Shown: positions 45,288-55,043 of the stretch, piece by piece
Layout of the letters: the number at the start of each line of letters is the position of its first letter
How positions within the stretch are numbered: the stretch's first letter is position 1
Assembly (NCBI GenBank): GCA_963715025.1
Contig: CAVQQQ010000004.1
Location: 92,552-156,551, forward strand
Direction: 5' to 3'
Length of the DNA: 64,000 bases
From: DASSJT01 sp963715025
Lineage (GTDB): Bacteria; Actinomycetota; Actinomycetes; Actinomycetales; Dermatophilaceae
Program-made: the position numbers and the translations under genes
Notes under the pieces: model-generated
Database searches by the model: none
Told to the model about the DNA's origin: nothing
Seen by the model: the letters and a program-made list of their open reading frames with translations, nothing else

Positions 45288-46190
45288 ATGCGAATCGTGT
45301 CGCTGCTGCCCTCGACGACGGAGATCCTGTTCGGCATCGGCGCGGGGCCCGAGGTCGTCGGTGTCACCTTCGAGTGCGACTACCCGGCGGAGGCACGCGG
45401 GCGCCGCATCGTGTCCACCTCGGCCATTCCGGAAGACCTTATGCCCCAGGAGATCGACGCCCACGTTTCCCGGGCCATGGCGGCTGGCGAGGACCTCTAC
45501 CACCTGGACGCGGGCGCCCTGGCCGACCTCGACGCTGACCTCGTGGTGACCCAGGACCTCTGCGCCGTATGTGCCGTCGACGTCTCGGTGGTCGACGATG
45601 CCCTCGGCTACCTCGGTTGCCAGGCCGACGTCCTCACCATCGACCCGCACACCCTCGGCGAGGTCCTCGAGTCCGTGTTGCGTCTGGGCGCCGCGACGGG
45701 CCACGAGGCCGAGGCCTCAGCGGTCGTCGAGGACCTGCGGCAGCGGCTGTATGCCGTGCGGCTGGCTGTCGCTGGACGCGAACGCCACCGGGCACTCGTC
45801 CTGGAGTGGAGCGACCCGCCATTCGCGCCCGGGCACTGGGTGCCGGAAATGGTCGAGGCGGCCGGCGGTGTCAGCGCGCTCGGCAGGTCGGGCGAGAAGT
45901 CGGAGCGCACCACGTGGGCAGAGGTCGCGTCGTCGGAGCCGGAAGTCATCGTGGTCGCACCGTGCGGCTATGGCCTCGACGAGTCGATCTCATTGGCGCA
46001 GAAGGCGATTGACGCTGGAAGCCTGCCACCCGGCATACCCGTATGGGCCGTCGACGCGAATGCGTCGTTTGCGCGCCCGGGGCCACGTCTGGTCGACGGC
46101 ATCGAGACACTGGCTGAGATCCTTCACCCGGATGCGGTCGGAGGCTCGGCACGACGGTCGGCTGCCGACCTCGCCTCGCGCCTGCGCTGA
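45288..46190 (+). CDS. BtuF-like periplasmic-binding-fold protein without signal peptide
   Basis: 300 residues. A helical-backbone binding fold of the cobalamin/iron-siderophore class: MRIVSLLPSTTEILFGIGAGPEVVGVTFECDYP at the start, DLVVTQDLCAVCAVDVS, TIDPHTLGEVLESV, and VIVVAPCGYGLDESI near the end. There is no signal peptide or lipobox, and no BtuC/BtuD genes are near, so it is unlikely to serve an importer and may bind a cobalamin-like ligand in the cytoplasm. The last 67 bases overlap the MFS gene on the other strand. Confidence 0.78.
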   Translation: MRIVSLLPSTTEILFGIGAGPEVVGVTFECDYPAEARGRRIVSTSAIPEDLMPQEIDAHVSRAMAAGEDLYHLDAGALADLDADLVVTQDLCAVCAVDVSVVDDALGYLGCQADVLTIDPHTLGEVLESVLRLGAATGHEAEASAVVEDLRQRLYAVRLAVAGRERHRALVLEWSDPPFAPGHWVPEMVEAAGGVSALGRSGEKSERTTWAEVASSEPEVIVVAPCGYGLDESISLAQKAIDAGSLPPGIPVWAVDANASFARPGPRLVDGIETLAEILHPDAVGGSARRSAADLASRLR

Positions 46191-47620
46191 CCGAATGGCG
46201 GACGTGGGCTGCGCCCGATCAGGGCCAAGCCGCGCAGCGTGAAGGCGAGCATGATGGCCAGGCCGGCTGCCGCAATGGCCAGGCCTGCTGCACCGGGTAC
46301 AGGAAGCGAGATCCCGAGGGCGCCTCCGAGAACCCAGGCCAGCTGGAGGACGGTTTCGGACCGCGCGAACGCTGAGCTGCGAGCATTGTCGGGCACTTCG
46401 CGCTGGACGAGGGCGTCGAGTGACAGCTTGCCGAGCGTGGAGGCGAAGCCTGCGGCCACCCCCACGCCGATGACCGGTGCCAGGGAGTACCAGATGCTGC
46501 CTGCCGCGGCGGCCACGGCTGCGATGCCCAGCATGACGACCAGGACCGCCTCGGGACGGATCCGGCGCAGCAGGGCTCCGAGCAGCGTGCCGATCGTCGA
46601 CCCGGCGGCGGCCCCTCCTGCGACCAGGCCGATGACCCCGATCGTCCCCACCGAGTCCGAGATGGGATCGGTGCGCAGGGCGAAGGCCAGGAAAAGCGTG
46701 AGGAAGCCGGTGAAGGCCCGCAGCGCGGACGTTGCGCGCAGGCCCACCACGACCGTGGGGCCGATCGGACTGCGGCGTCGGCGGGGTTCGCCCGGGGTGT
46801 GCTCCTCGGTCACCTCCGCGGTCAGCTGGGCACGGATCTCGCCCTCTGCCGAGTCGACCTTGGCGGGGAGACGCAGCGCGAGGACCGTCCCCCCGCCGAA
46901 CACGACGAAGGCCAGCCGCAGGGACCACTCGGAGCCGAACAGGTGAAGGAGCGCGGCGCCGATGGGCGTGGCCACGGCGATGCCGAGAGCGCCACCCAGC
47001 ATCACCCGCGAGTTGGCCGTGACCAGGGAGAGCTCGCTGGGCAGCACCCGGGGCGTCGCTGCGGCGCGGGTGACGTGGTACGCCTTGCTCAGCACCAGGT
47101 ATCCGAATGCCGCTGGGTAGAGGGCGAACGCCTCCTTGCCGCCGGCAACCGCCCCTGCCATGACCCAGGCCAGGAAAGCGCGGCCGACCAGCGTTGCAGC
47201 CAGGGCGTAGCGCCGCCCGCGGCGGAAGCGGTCCAGGAGCGGACCGATGACCGGGGCCAGGAGCGAGAACGGCGCCATCGTCACCAGCAGGTAGAGCGCC
47301 ACCCGGCCTCGCGCCTCTCCCACCGGCACCGAGAAGAACACGGTGTTGGCGAGCGAGAGCAGGACCAGGGCGTCTCCCCCCGCGGCGACGCTGTGCATCT
47401 GGATGACGCGGGCAAGGCCCGACTCACCGGCACCTTGCGCTTGGCTCGCCCGGACCAGCCGGCTGGCAACGGCCCGAGAGGCGCGTGCCGAAGCCGCCGC
47501 CGCGCGGCGCGACCCGCGGCCGACCGACCGGGCACCCCGCGCCACTCCGTCCAGCACGTTGGCCCCACGCCTCCGAACGCCTCCGGTCGAGGCCACTGGG
47601 TTGGGCCGGCGCGGGTCCAC
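46124..47620 (-). CDS. MFS-type transporter
   Basis: 498 residues from GTG. A basic, Ala-rich N-terminal tail of about 65 residues precedes roughly twelve transmembrane helices, with ALVLLSLANTVFFSVP, LYLLVTMAPFSLLAPVIGPLLDRFRRGRRYALAATL (major-facilitator loop 2-3 pattern) and SAFARSETVLQLAWVLGGALGISLP. Similar proteins in actinobacteria lie next to cbs or SGNH genes, but the substrate is unknown. Overlaps the BtuF-like gene by 67 bases and ends 15 bases from cbs on the same strand. Confidence 0.8.
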   Translation of the reverse strand: MDPRRPNPVASTGGVRRRGANVLDGVARGARSVGRGSRRAAAASARASRAVASRLVRASQAQGAGESGLARVIQMHSVAAGGDALVLLSLANTVFFSVPVGEARGRVALYLLVTMAPFSLLAPVIGPLLDRFRRGRRYALAATLVGRAFLAWVMAGAVAGGKEAFALYPAAFGYLVLSKAYHVTRAAATPRVLPSELSLVTANSRVMLGGALGIAVATPIGAALLHLFGSEWSLRLAFVVFGGGTVLALRLPAKVDSAEGEIRAQLTAEVTEEHTPGEPRRRRSPIGPTVVVGLRATSALRAFTGFLTLFLAFALRTDPISDSVGTIGVIGLVAGGAAAGSTIGTLLGALLRRIRPEAVLVVMLGIAAVAAAAGSIWYSLAPVIGVGVAAGFASTLGKLSLDALVQREVPDNARSSAFARSETVLQLAWVLGGALGISLPVPGAAGLAIAAAGLAIMLAFTLRGLALIGRSPRPPFGQRRREARSAADRRAEPPTASG

Positions 47621-47634
47621 TGCGCGCCCGCGGT

Positions 47635-49023
<1,389 letters not shown>

Positions 49024-49155
49024 CCTGTCAGACCGCGAACTCCCGGTCCGGACATCCGGGGCCTGGTGAGAGGTGCTGGCACAAACGGTCCGAAGGAGCC
49101 GTTACCTTGGGTGGCACGGGGTAGAGAATCGTCACGGGAGATCAAGGAGTCGGTC

Positions 49156-50388
49156 ATGGGACGAGCCCGCCGAGCCCGCCGGATCGCGGCAGCCGCAGCC
49201 TATGGCGGCGGCGGCGCGGCGGCGGCTGCAGGTGCTCTTGGCGCGCTCGGCTACGGAATCATCAGGGCCGAGGCGGCGATTGCACGCGCGATCGTGGGAC
49301 GCCCCTTCGACGGGGCACCTGACGACAACGGCACCTATGGGCACGGCGTGGGCGACCCGATCGAGCTCGTGGTGCTGGGTGACTCCTCCGCAAAGGGCAT
49401 GGGCGCCGACAGCCGGTACCAGACGGTCGGCGCCACCATCGCCGGCGGCGTCTCGGCGCTCACCGGCCGCCCGGTTCGGCTCACCAACGAGGCCGTCATC
49501 GGAGCGGAGTCGAGCGGGCTCGAGGTGCAGCTGGCCAACGCGCTCGACAAGGTCCCGCACCCCGACGCGGCCGTGATCATGATCGGCGCCAATGACGTCA
49601 CGCACCGGATCGAGCGCTCGACGGCCGTCCGCCACCTCGAGCAGGCCGTGCAGCGCCTGCGGACGATCCCGTGCGAGGTAATCGTTGGCACCTGCCCTGA
49701 CCTGGGCACGATCGACCCTGTGCCCCAGCCGCTGCGCCTGATCATGCGGCGCTGGAGCCGAGACCTCGCGGCGGCACAGACCGTGGCGGTCGTGGAGGCC
49801 GGCGGTCGCACCGTGTCGTTGGGCGATCTGCTCGGGCCCGAGTTCTCTGCCAGCCCACACCTGATGTTCAGCCAAGACCGGTTCCACCCCTCGCCGGCCG
49901 GATATGCCCGAGCAGCAGCTGCGCTACTCCCCACGGTGTGCGCGGCACTCGGTATCTGGACGCTCGACAGCCAGGACCGTCCGCCGGAGCCGCGTCGCGG
50001 CGAGGGCTTCGGTCCCGTTTCCGTGGCGGCCGGCCAAGCCGTGCGTGAGCCCGGTGCTGAGGTGAGCGCCACCGAGATCGCCGGCCAGATGCGCGGGCCG
50101 CGCGGCCGCTGGGCCGTGCTGCGCCGTCGGCGCCACAGCCCGCTGCCCGCTGCCGAAGAGGGCAACGGCCAGGACCTCTCCGCCGGCACGCTGGAGACGA
50201 TCTCGCCAACGCTGTCCACCCGGGAAGCGGCGGCAGCCGGCCAGCCGCCCTCCGATGGGCAGCCCCCCTCCGGTGGCCAGCCGTCCTCAGATGGCCAGCC
50301 CACTTCTGACGGCGGGGCCGCCGCCTCGGATGGCCAGACTGCCGCCGAGACCAAAGCCACATCGCACCCATCCCTGCATGAGGCATAG
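49156..50388 (+). CDS. SGNH/GDSL-type esterase, membrane-anchored or exported
   Basis: 410 residues. An N-terminal Ala/Gly-rich hydrophobic segment (IAAAAAYGGGGAAAAAGALGALGYGII) forms a signal anchor. The SGNH domain has block I VVLGDSSAKGMGA (Ser nucleophile), Gly in TNEAVIGAESSG, block III MIGANDVTH and block V QDRFHPSPAGYARAAAAL (Asp-His). The C-terminal 110 residues are low-complexity with a degenerate repeat (GQPPSDGQPPSGGQPSSDG). The counterpart beside fadA in Mycobacterium is an exported esterase. ATG at 49156 with AAGGAG 6 bases upstream. Confidence 0.88.
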   Translation: MGRARRARRIAAAAAYGGGGAAAAAGALGALGYGIIRAEAAIARAIVGRPFDGAPDDNGTYGHGVGDPIELVVLGDSSAKGMGADSRYQTVGATIAGGVSALTGRPVRLTNEAVIGAESSGLEVQLANALDKVPHPDAAVIMIGANDVTHRIERSTAVRHLEQAVQRLRTIPCEVIVGTCPDLGTIDPVPQPLRLIMRRWSRDLAAAQTVAVVEAGGRTVSLGDLLGPEFSASPHLMFSQDRFHPSPAGYARAAAALLPTVCAALGIWTLDSQDRPPEPRRGEGFGPVSVAAGQAVREPGAEVSATEIAGQMRGPRGRWAVLRRRRHSPLPAAEEGNGQDLSAGTLETISPTLSTREAAAAGQPPSDGQPPSGGQPSSDGQPTSDGGAAASDGQTAAETKATSHPSLHEA

Positions 50389-50400
50389 CATCGGGGCAAC

Positions 50401-50416
50401 TAAGCAAGCGCTCACT
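50401..50416 (+). promoter_or_regulatory. Possible TetR-type operator before the thiolase gene
   Basis: TAAGCAAGCGCTCACT centred on AGCGCT has one strong half (AAGCAAGCG) of the AAGCAAGCGCTTGCTT-type palindromes found at actinobacterial acyl-CoA metabolism genes, and a weaker right half. It lies 27 bases before the GTG start at 50443. Confidence 0.3.
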
Positions 50417-50442
50417 GTGGCGCGCCCTGCCAGGAGGAACCC

Positions 50443-51666
50443 GTGACCGAAGCCGTCATCGTCGCCACTGCCCGCACCCCGATCGGGCGGGCCTTCAAGG
50501 GCTCGCTGAAGGACGTGCGGCCCGACGACCTCTCCGTCGGCGTGATCGCCGCGGCACTGGCGAAGATCCCCACCCTCGACCCCAAGCTCATCGACGACCT
50601 CTACTGGGGCTGCGCAGAGCCCTCCGGGCGCCAGGGCTCGAACCTGGCCCGGGTGGTCGCGGTGCTCTCGGGCTACGACCACCTGCCCGGCGCGACCATC
50701 AACCGCTTCTGCGCCTCGTCGGTCCAGACCACCCGCCAGGCCTTCCACGCGATCAAGGCCGGCGAGGGAGGGATCTTCGTCTCCGGCGGCGTCGAGTGCG
50801 TGTCCCAGTACACCAACTGGGCGGGCGCGGGCGGCGCTGCCGAAGGCGACCAGAACCCCAAGTTCGCGCCCGCCCAGGCCCGAAGCGCCGAGCTGGCCAA
50901 GACCAACGACAGGTGGACCGACCCGCGCGAGGAGGGCATCATCCCCGACGTCTACCTCGCCATGGGCCAGACGGCCGAGAACGTCGCCACGCTGCGCGGC
51001 GTCTCCCGGGAGCGCCAGGACGAGTGGGGCGTCACGAGCCAGAACCGGGCTGAGAAGGCCATCGCGGACGGCTTCTTCGAGCGCGAGATCGCGCCGGTCA
51101 CGCTGCCCGACGGCACAGTCATCTCCAAGGACGACGGTCCCCGACCCGGGGTGACGCTCGAGGGCGTTTCGCAGCTGCAGCCGGTGTTCCGCGAGAAGGG
51201 GACCATCACGGCCGGCAACTGCTGCCCGCTCAACGACGGCGCCGCCGCGGTGGTGGTCATGAGCGACACCCAGGCCAACGAGCTCGGCCTCACACCGCTC
51301 GCGCGCATCGTGTCCACGGGAGTGACGGGCCTGTCGCCCGAGATCATGGGCCTCGGACCGGTCGAGGCCACGCGCCAGGCCCTCGCCCGCGCTCGCATGT
51401 CGATCGGCGACATGGACCTGTACGAGATCAACGAGGCGTTCGCTGCCCAGGTGCTCCCGTCGGCCGACGACCTGGGCATGGACTTCGACAAGCTCAACGT
51501 CCACGGTGGCGCCATCGCCCTGGGCCACCCCTTCGGCTCCACCGGTGCCCGCATCACGACCACCCTGCTCAACGGCCTCGAGTCGCGCGACGGCCAGTTC
51601 GGCCTCGAGACGATGTGCGTGGGCGGCGGCCAGGGCATGGCGATCATCTACGAGCGCCTGAGCTGA
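50443..51666 (+). CDS. fadA: Acetyl-CoA C-acyltransferase (thiolase)
   Basis: 407 residues. It cleaves 3-ketoacyl-CoA in beta-oxidation. Start VTEAVIVATARTPIGRAFKG; the acyl-enzyme Cys is in INRFCASSVQTTRQAFHAI (about residue 90); the other catalytic parts are NEAFAAQVLPS, GGAIALGHPFGSTGAR (His) and the C-terminal MCVGGGQGMAIIYERLS (Cys). GTG start with GGAGG five bases upstream. Its place beside the SGNH and cbs genes matches the mycobacterial locus. Confidence 0.94.
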   Translation: MTEAVIVATARTPIGRAFKGSLKDVRPDDLSVGVIAAALAKIPTLDPKLIDDLYWGCAEPSGRQGSNLARVVAVLSGYDHLPGATINRFCASSVQTTRQAFHAIKAGEGGIFVSGGVECVSQYTNWAGAGGAAEGDQNPKFAPAQARSAELAKTNDRWTDPREEGIIPDVYLAMGQTAENVATLRGVSRERQDEWGVTSQNRAEKAIADGFFEREIAPVTLPDGTVISKDDGPRPGVTLEGVSQLQPVFREKGTITAGNCCPLNDGAAAVVVMSDTQANELGLTPLARIVSTGVTGLSPEIMGLGPVEATRQALARARMSIGDMDLYEINEAFAAQVLPSADDLGMDFDKLNVHGGAIALGHPFGSTGARITTTLLNGLESRDGQFGLETMCVGGGQGMAIIYERLS

Positions 51667-51743
51667 CCGAACCCGCCCATCGGCGGCGGCTCGAGAGGTA
51701 TGCCGGACGCGCCGGTTCAGGACTGGGTGCGGTTTGATGCCCC

Positions 51744-52812
51744 ATGGCGCTTTTCCGAAGAGGGGACCGCGACCCCGGCGGCACCGGATCGGCCGAGGTC
51801 GAACGTCAGGCGCGAGCCATCGAGGCGTTCTGGCGGTGGTGGACTCAAGCGGGTGCGGCCGAGGCTGCTGCGGCCATCGCCGACCTGCAGCCGGAGCGCG
51901 TGGTGGAGCAGCTCGGACAGCACGTCGTCGCGATCGCTCCTGGCCTGGGCTGGGATCTGGCGGCAGGGACGTCGTCGAAGCACCTTCTCGTCGTGAGCCC
52001 CGAGGGTGATCCTGCAATCCGCGGCAACCGCGCGCCGCTGGCTCCGCGCCGCGCCGCCGCCCGACGAGGTGTGGGAGTACGCCGACAGTCGACAGCCAGC
52101 AGCGGACCTCGACGGCCTTCGCCTTGAGGTGGACAGCGAGCCCCTGGCCCTGGGCGAGGTCGTTCTGGCCGCCCGCCGCGAAGGGGCCCACCTCGACGTT
52201 TCCCTCTTCCACCCGGCCTTCGAAGGCCTCGCGGGGCACATCCGCCAGCAGGTCGCCGTCCTGGCGCTCGAATCCGTGCTCGGCGAGACCGACGTCGAGC
52301 TGTGGATCGGCCAGGTCGAGGCGATCACCCTGCCACCGCTCGACCCGGTGCCGCTCGCCGGGCTCCGCGCCGCAGTGCGCGACCTGCGCCAGGACTTCAC
52401 CGAAGCGGATGGACGTCCCGCCTGGGTGGTGATGGAGGCGCAGGGCCACGGCGGCCCCATCCTGGCGGGGGCGCAGGTGCCCCTGTCCCCGCTGACCGCA
52501 CCGCTCCTGGACACCCATGTCACGGTAGAGCTGCCCTACTCCGAGCAGACCGACCAGGGCTACCCGGGGCCGGAGTCGCTGGAGGCCCTCCGCACCCTGC
52601 AAGACCACCTCGCATCGCGCCTGGGCGAGAGCGGCCGGATCGTCGCCCACGAGTCCCACAGCGGCGTGCGCGTCCTCCACCTCTATGTCGACGGCACCAG
52701 TCGGGCTCTCGAAGAGACGGGTGCGGTGGCAGCAGGCTGGCGCGACGGGAAGGCCACCATTCGGCACGCGGCGGATCCGGGCTGGGAGCGGGTCCGCCAC
52801 CTACGGGTCTGA
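51744..52812 (+). pseudogene. DUF695-like protein, split by a one-base frameshift
   Basis: The first frame (51744-52127) gives MALFRRGDRDPGG ... VVEQLGQHVVAIAPGLGWDLAAG ... HLLVVSPEGDPAIR, then loses homology near 52020. From there the next frame continues as ATARRWLRAAPPPDEVWEYADSRQPA and runs intact to 52812, ending in RHAADPGWERVRHLRV. Removing one G from CCGCGGCAACC joins the halves into a protein of about 355 residues. WEYADSRQPA and the following beta-rich part resemble DUF695. Function unknown. The downstream part alone is open from 52006. An indel error in the assembly is more likely than a true pseudogene. Confidence 0.65.
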
Positions 52813-52823
52813 GCCCAGCCCTC

Positions 52824-52853
52824 CTGGGCGGCGTCCCTCCCCGGGGCGCCCAG
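52824..52853. terminator. Possible hairpin between convergent genes
   Basis: CTGGGCG (52824-52830) pairs with CGCCCAG (52847-52853) between the DUF695-like gene and the small gene at 52878. Modest stem, no U run. Confidence 0.35.
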
Positions 52854-52877
52854 TCCTGGGAGGCCGGGTCCTGAGGG

Positions 52878-53147
52878 CTAGAGCGAGCGACGCAGGGTGG
52901 CGAGACGCCCGGCGAGACCGTCAGCCCGGCCGGCGGCGCACGCATCGAAGACCATCACGGTCAGCTGGTCCATGACCACACCGGGCCCGAGGTCGGGCAC
53001 CGGCTCGCCGGCCAGCGACTCGATGAGAACCCGCACGGACGGCATACACGACTGCGCGTGGTCCAGCGGGAGCTGACGCCACCGCTGGACCACGCGCGCA
53101 AGTTCGTCCGAAACCTCCTGTGGGACAGGCGATTTCGCTGGTGCCAT
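52878..53147 (-). CDS. Small hypothetical protein coupled to the BI-1 gene
   Basis: 89 residues: MAPAKSPVPQEVSDELARVVQRWRQLPLDHAQSCMPSVRVLIESL, then PVPDLGPGVVMDQLTVMVFDACAA and a basic end. Mostly helical, soluble, no signal. The ATG shares one base with the stop of the BI-1 gene (TAATG), so translation is probably coupled and the protein may work with that membrane protein. A longer open frame to 53318 overlaps the BI-1 coding sequence and is rejected. No family recognised. Confidence 0.7.
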   Translation of the reverse strand: MAPAKSPVPQEVSDELARVVQRWRQLPLDHAQSCMPSVRVLIESLAGEPVPDLGPGVVMDQLTVMVFDACAAGRADGLAGRLATLRRSL

Positions 53148-54007
53148 TACTGGCTGCGCAAGCGCGCGAGCAGGCGCAGGATCTCGAGGTACAGCCAGAC
53201 CAGCGTGACGATGAGCCCGTGTGCGAGCAGCCACGAGTACTTCTGCGGGGCCCCCGCCGCGACAGCCCGGTCGATCGAGTCGAAGTCGAGCGCCAGGGTG
53301 AAGGCAGCCAGACCACACGCGAACAGCGAGATGCCGATGCCGAGCATCCCCGTCCCGCCGAAGCCGAACGGGCTGCCACCGCCGAACCAGGCGTAGAGGA
53401 AGTTCACGACCGCGAAGATCAGGTAGCCGATGAGGGCCATGCCCATGAAACGGCGGAACTTGTCGGTCACCTTGATCAGGCCGACCCGGTAGGCCAGGAA
53501 CATGCCGGCGAACACGGACAAGGTGGCGACGACCGCCTGGGCGACGATGCCCTCGAAGGGCGGCGTGCCCGGCGGGTCGAAGACCGTGGCATAGATGTTG
53601 CTCACGGCGCCCACGAGGAGCCCTTCGGCCGCTGCGTAGGTGAGGATGAGCGGCACGCTGATGGTCTTCTTGAACGCGATCACCAGCCCGAGGACCAGGG
53701 TGACCACGATCCCCCCGAGGAGCAGGGCGGTACCCGCCGTCGGCGCGAGCCTCCAGCCAACCACCCCGAGGACCAGGACGATGGAGAAGAGCCCGAGCGT
53801 CTTCATGACGACGTCGTCGAACGTGATGCGACCAGTCTCGACCGGGCCTGCCGGCGCCTGCCGGTACATCTCCTCCAGCTGCTGGGCGCTGACCTGGTCT
53901 TGTGCGGCGTAGCCCGAGGTGGCCGCGGTCAGGTTGCGGTCGCCGAAGCCGGCGTACCCGCGCTCGGCTTCCCGATCGATCCGGCTGAACACCGGGTTAC
54001 TGGACAT
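53147..54007 (-). CDS. Bax inhibitor-1/YccA family membrane protein
   Basis: 286 residues. A soluble N-terminus (MSSNPVFSRIDREAERGYAGFGD) is followed by seven hydrophobic helices, with the family blocks YAAAEGLLVGAVSNIYATVFDPPG, LIGYLIFAVVNFLYAWFGG and LALDFDSIDRAVAAGAPQKYSWLLAHGLIVTLVWLYLEILRLLA. The paired Asp residues in the sixth helix region (DFDSID) are the pH-sensing pair of BI-1 proteins, which leak Ca2+ or protons. Function in actinobacteria unknown. Confidence 0.88.
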   Translation of the reverse strand: MSSNPVFSRIDREAERGYAGFGDRNLTAATSGYAAQDQVSAQQLEEMYRQAPAGPVETGRITFDDVVMKTLGLFSIVLVLGVVGWRLAPTAGTALLLGGIVVTLVLGLVIAFKKTISVPLILTYAAAEGLLVGAVSNIYATVFDPPGTPPFEGIVAQAVVATLSVFAGMFLAYRVGLIKVTDKFRRFMGMALIGYLIFAVVNFLYAWFGGGSPFGFGGTGMLGIGISLFACGLAAFTLALDFDSIDRAVAAGAPQKYSWLLAHGLIVTLVWLYLEILRLLARLRSQ

Positions 54008-54152
54008 GCGTCGTGCCCTCCCAGGAACATGGACGGCCACCACGACCGTCGCTACACCAAGCCTAGTGTTCGGACCGGCCAAAAGGTTCCCTGCGTCCGG
54101 TGCCTGCGAGCGTATGCCGGCCAGCCGGCTCTCCAGCGAACCGCGCCCTGGG

Positions 54153-54226
54153 TGCCCCCGACGGGGATCGAACCCGCACTGCAGCGATTTTAAGTCGCCT
54201 GCCTCTGCCAGTTGGGCTACGGGGGC
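54153..54226 (-). tRNA. tRNA with UAA anticodon (Leu), class-I body
   Basis: 74 bases. Acceptor GCCCCCG / CGGGGGC is perfect, discriminator A, no encoded CCA. The anticodon stem is GGCGA / UCGCU with loop CUUAAAA, so bases 34-36 are UAA and would read the leucine codon UUA. T-arm GCGGG-UUCGAUC-CCCGU is normal. The variable region is only five bases (GCAGU), whereas bacterial tRNA-Leu normally has a long variable arm, so amino-acid identity is uncertain although the cloverleaf is sound. It lies between the BI-1 gene and a divergent TetR gene. Confidence 0.85.
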
Positions 54227-54355
54227 GCCGCCCACATTAGGCGTTCGGCCGGGGCTACAGCGACGCGCCGCACGTGGTCCTCCCTGCGTCTCGGTCAGGT
54301 CCACCTGCCGACCTGCCTCCCGGACTGAGCGTGGGCAAGGTCCTACGATGAGCCG

Positions 54356-55039
54356 GTGGCTCGAAACCCCGCACCCCAGAGCGCCACCAGCACCAAGATC
54401 CGGCGCCGGGGCCCCGCCCCGGGAACACCCCGCGCGCCGAGGCTTCCCCGCGCGGAGCGGGAGGAGCAGATCCTCGCGATCGCCGAAGAGGTCTTCGCCG
54501 AGCGCGGCTACCAGCTGACGACCATGGAAGACGTCGCCGACCGGGCGGGAATCACCAAGCCGGTCATCTACGACTACTTCGGCTCCAAGGAAGGCCTGCT
54601 GTCCGCCAGCATCACGCGCGCCCGCGAGCAGCTGCGCGCGTCGACGGTTGCCGTCTGGTCGGCACAGCCCCCGGGCACACCGATGGAGGACTTCTTCCGA
54701 TTCGGGGTCCGGGCCTTCTTCGACTTCATCGACGAGCACGAGTCGGCGTTCATCCTGATCCAGCAGGAGGGCGCGTTCGCGGCAAGCGCGCGCAACGACC
54801 TTGAGGACATCCGAGCCCAGCAGTCCGAGGTGGTCGCCGAGACGCTGCGCCGCCTCGAGCGGTTCGACGGCGTGTCCCGGACCCTGCTGACCGGCTATGC
54901 GGAGGTCGTGATCGGGGCCGCCGAGCGGGTCGCGGTGTGGCGAACGCGGTATCCCGAGGTCTCCGCAGCCGAGGCCACCGAGATCGTCATGGGGGGTATC
55001 TGGGGTGGCCTGGGGCAGTTCTTCGCCTCGACCGCCTGA
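54356..55039 (+). CDS. TetR/AcrR family transcriptional regulator
   Basis: 227 residues from GTG. A disordered basic N-terminus (about 35 residues), then the TetR helix-turn-helix: EEQILAIAEEVFAERGYQLTTMEDVADRAGITKPVIYDYFGSKEGLLSASI (residues 38-88). The rest is an all-helical ligand domain. The target is unknown; a partial TetR-type palindrome lies 4 kb away before the thiolase gene. Convergent with ppx, four bases apart. Confidence 0.88.
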   Translation: MARNPAPQSATSTKIRRRGPAPGTPRAPRLPRAEREEQILAIAEEVFAERGYQLTTMEDVADRAGITKPVIYDYFGSKEGLLSASITRAREQLRASTVAVWSAQPPGTPMEDFFRFGVRAFFDFIDEHESAFILIQQEGAFAASARNDLEDIRAQQSEVVAETLRRLERFDGVSRTLLTGYAEVVIGAAERVAVWRTRYPEVSAAEATEIVMGGIWGGLGQFFASTA

Positions 55040-55043
55040 GCGC

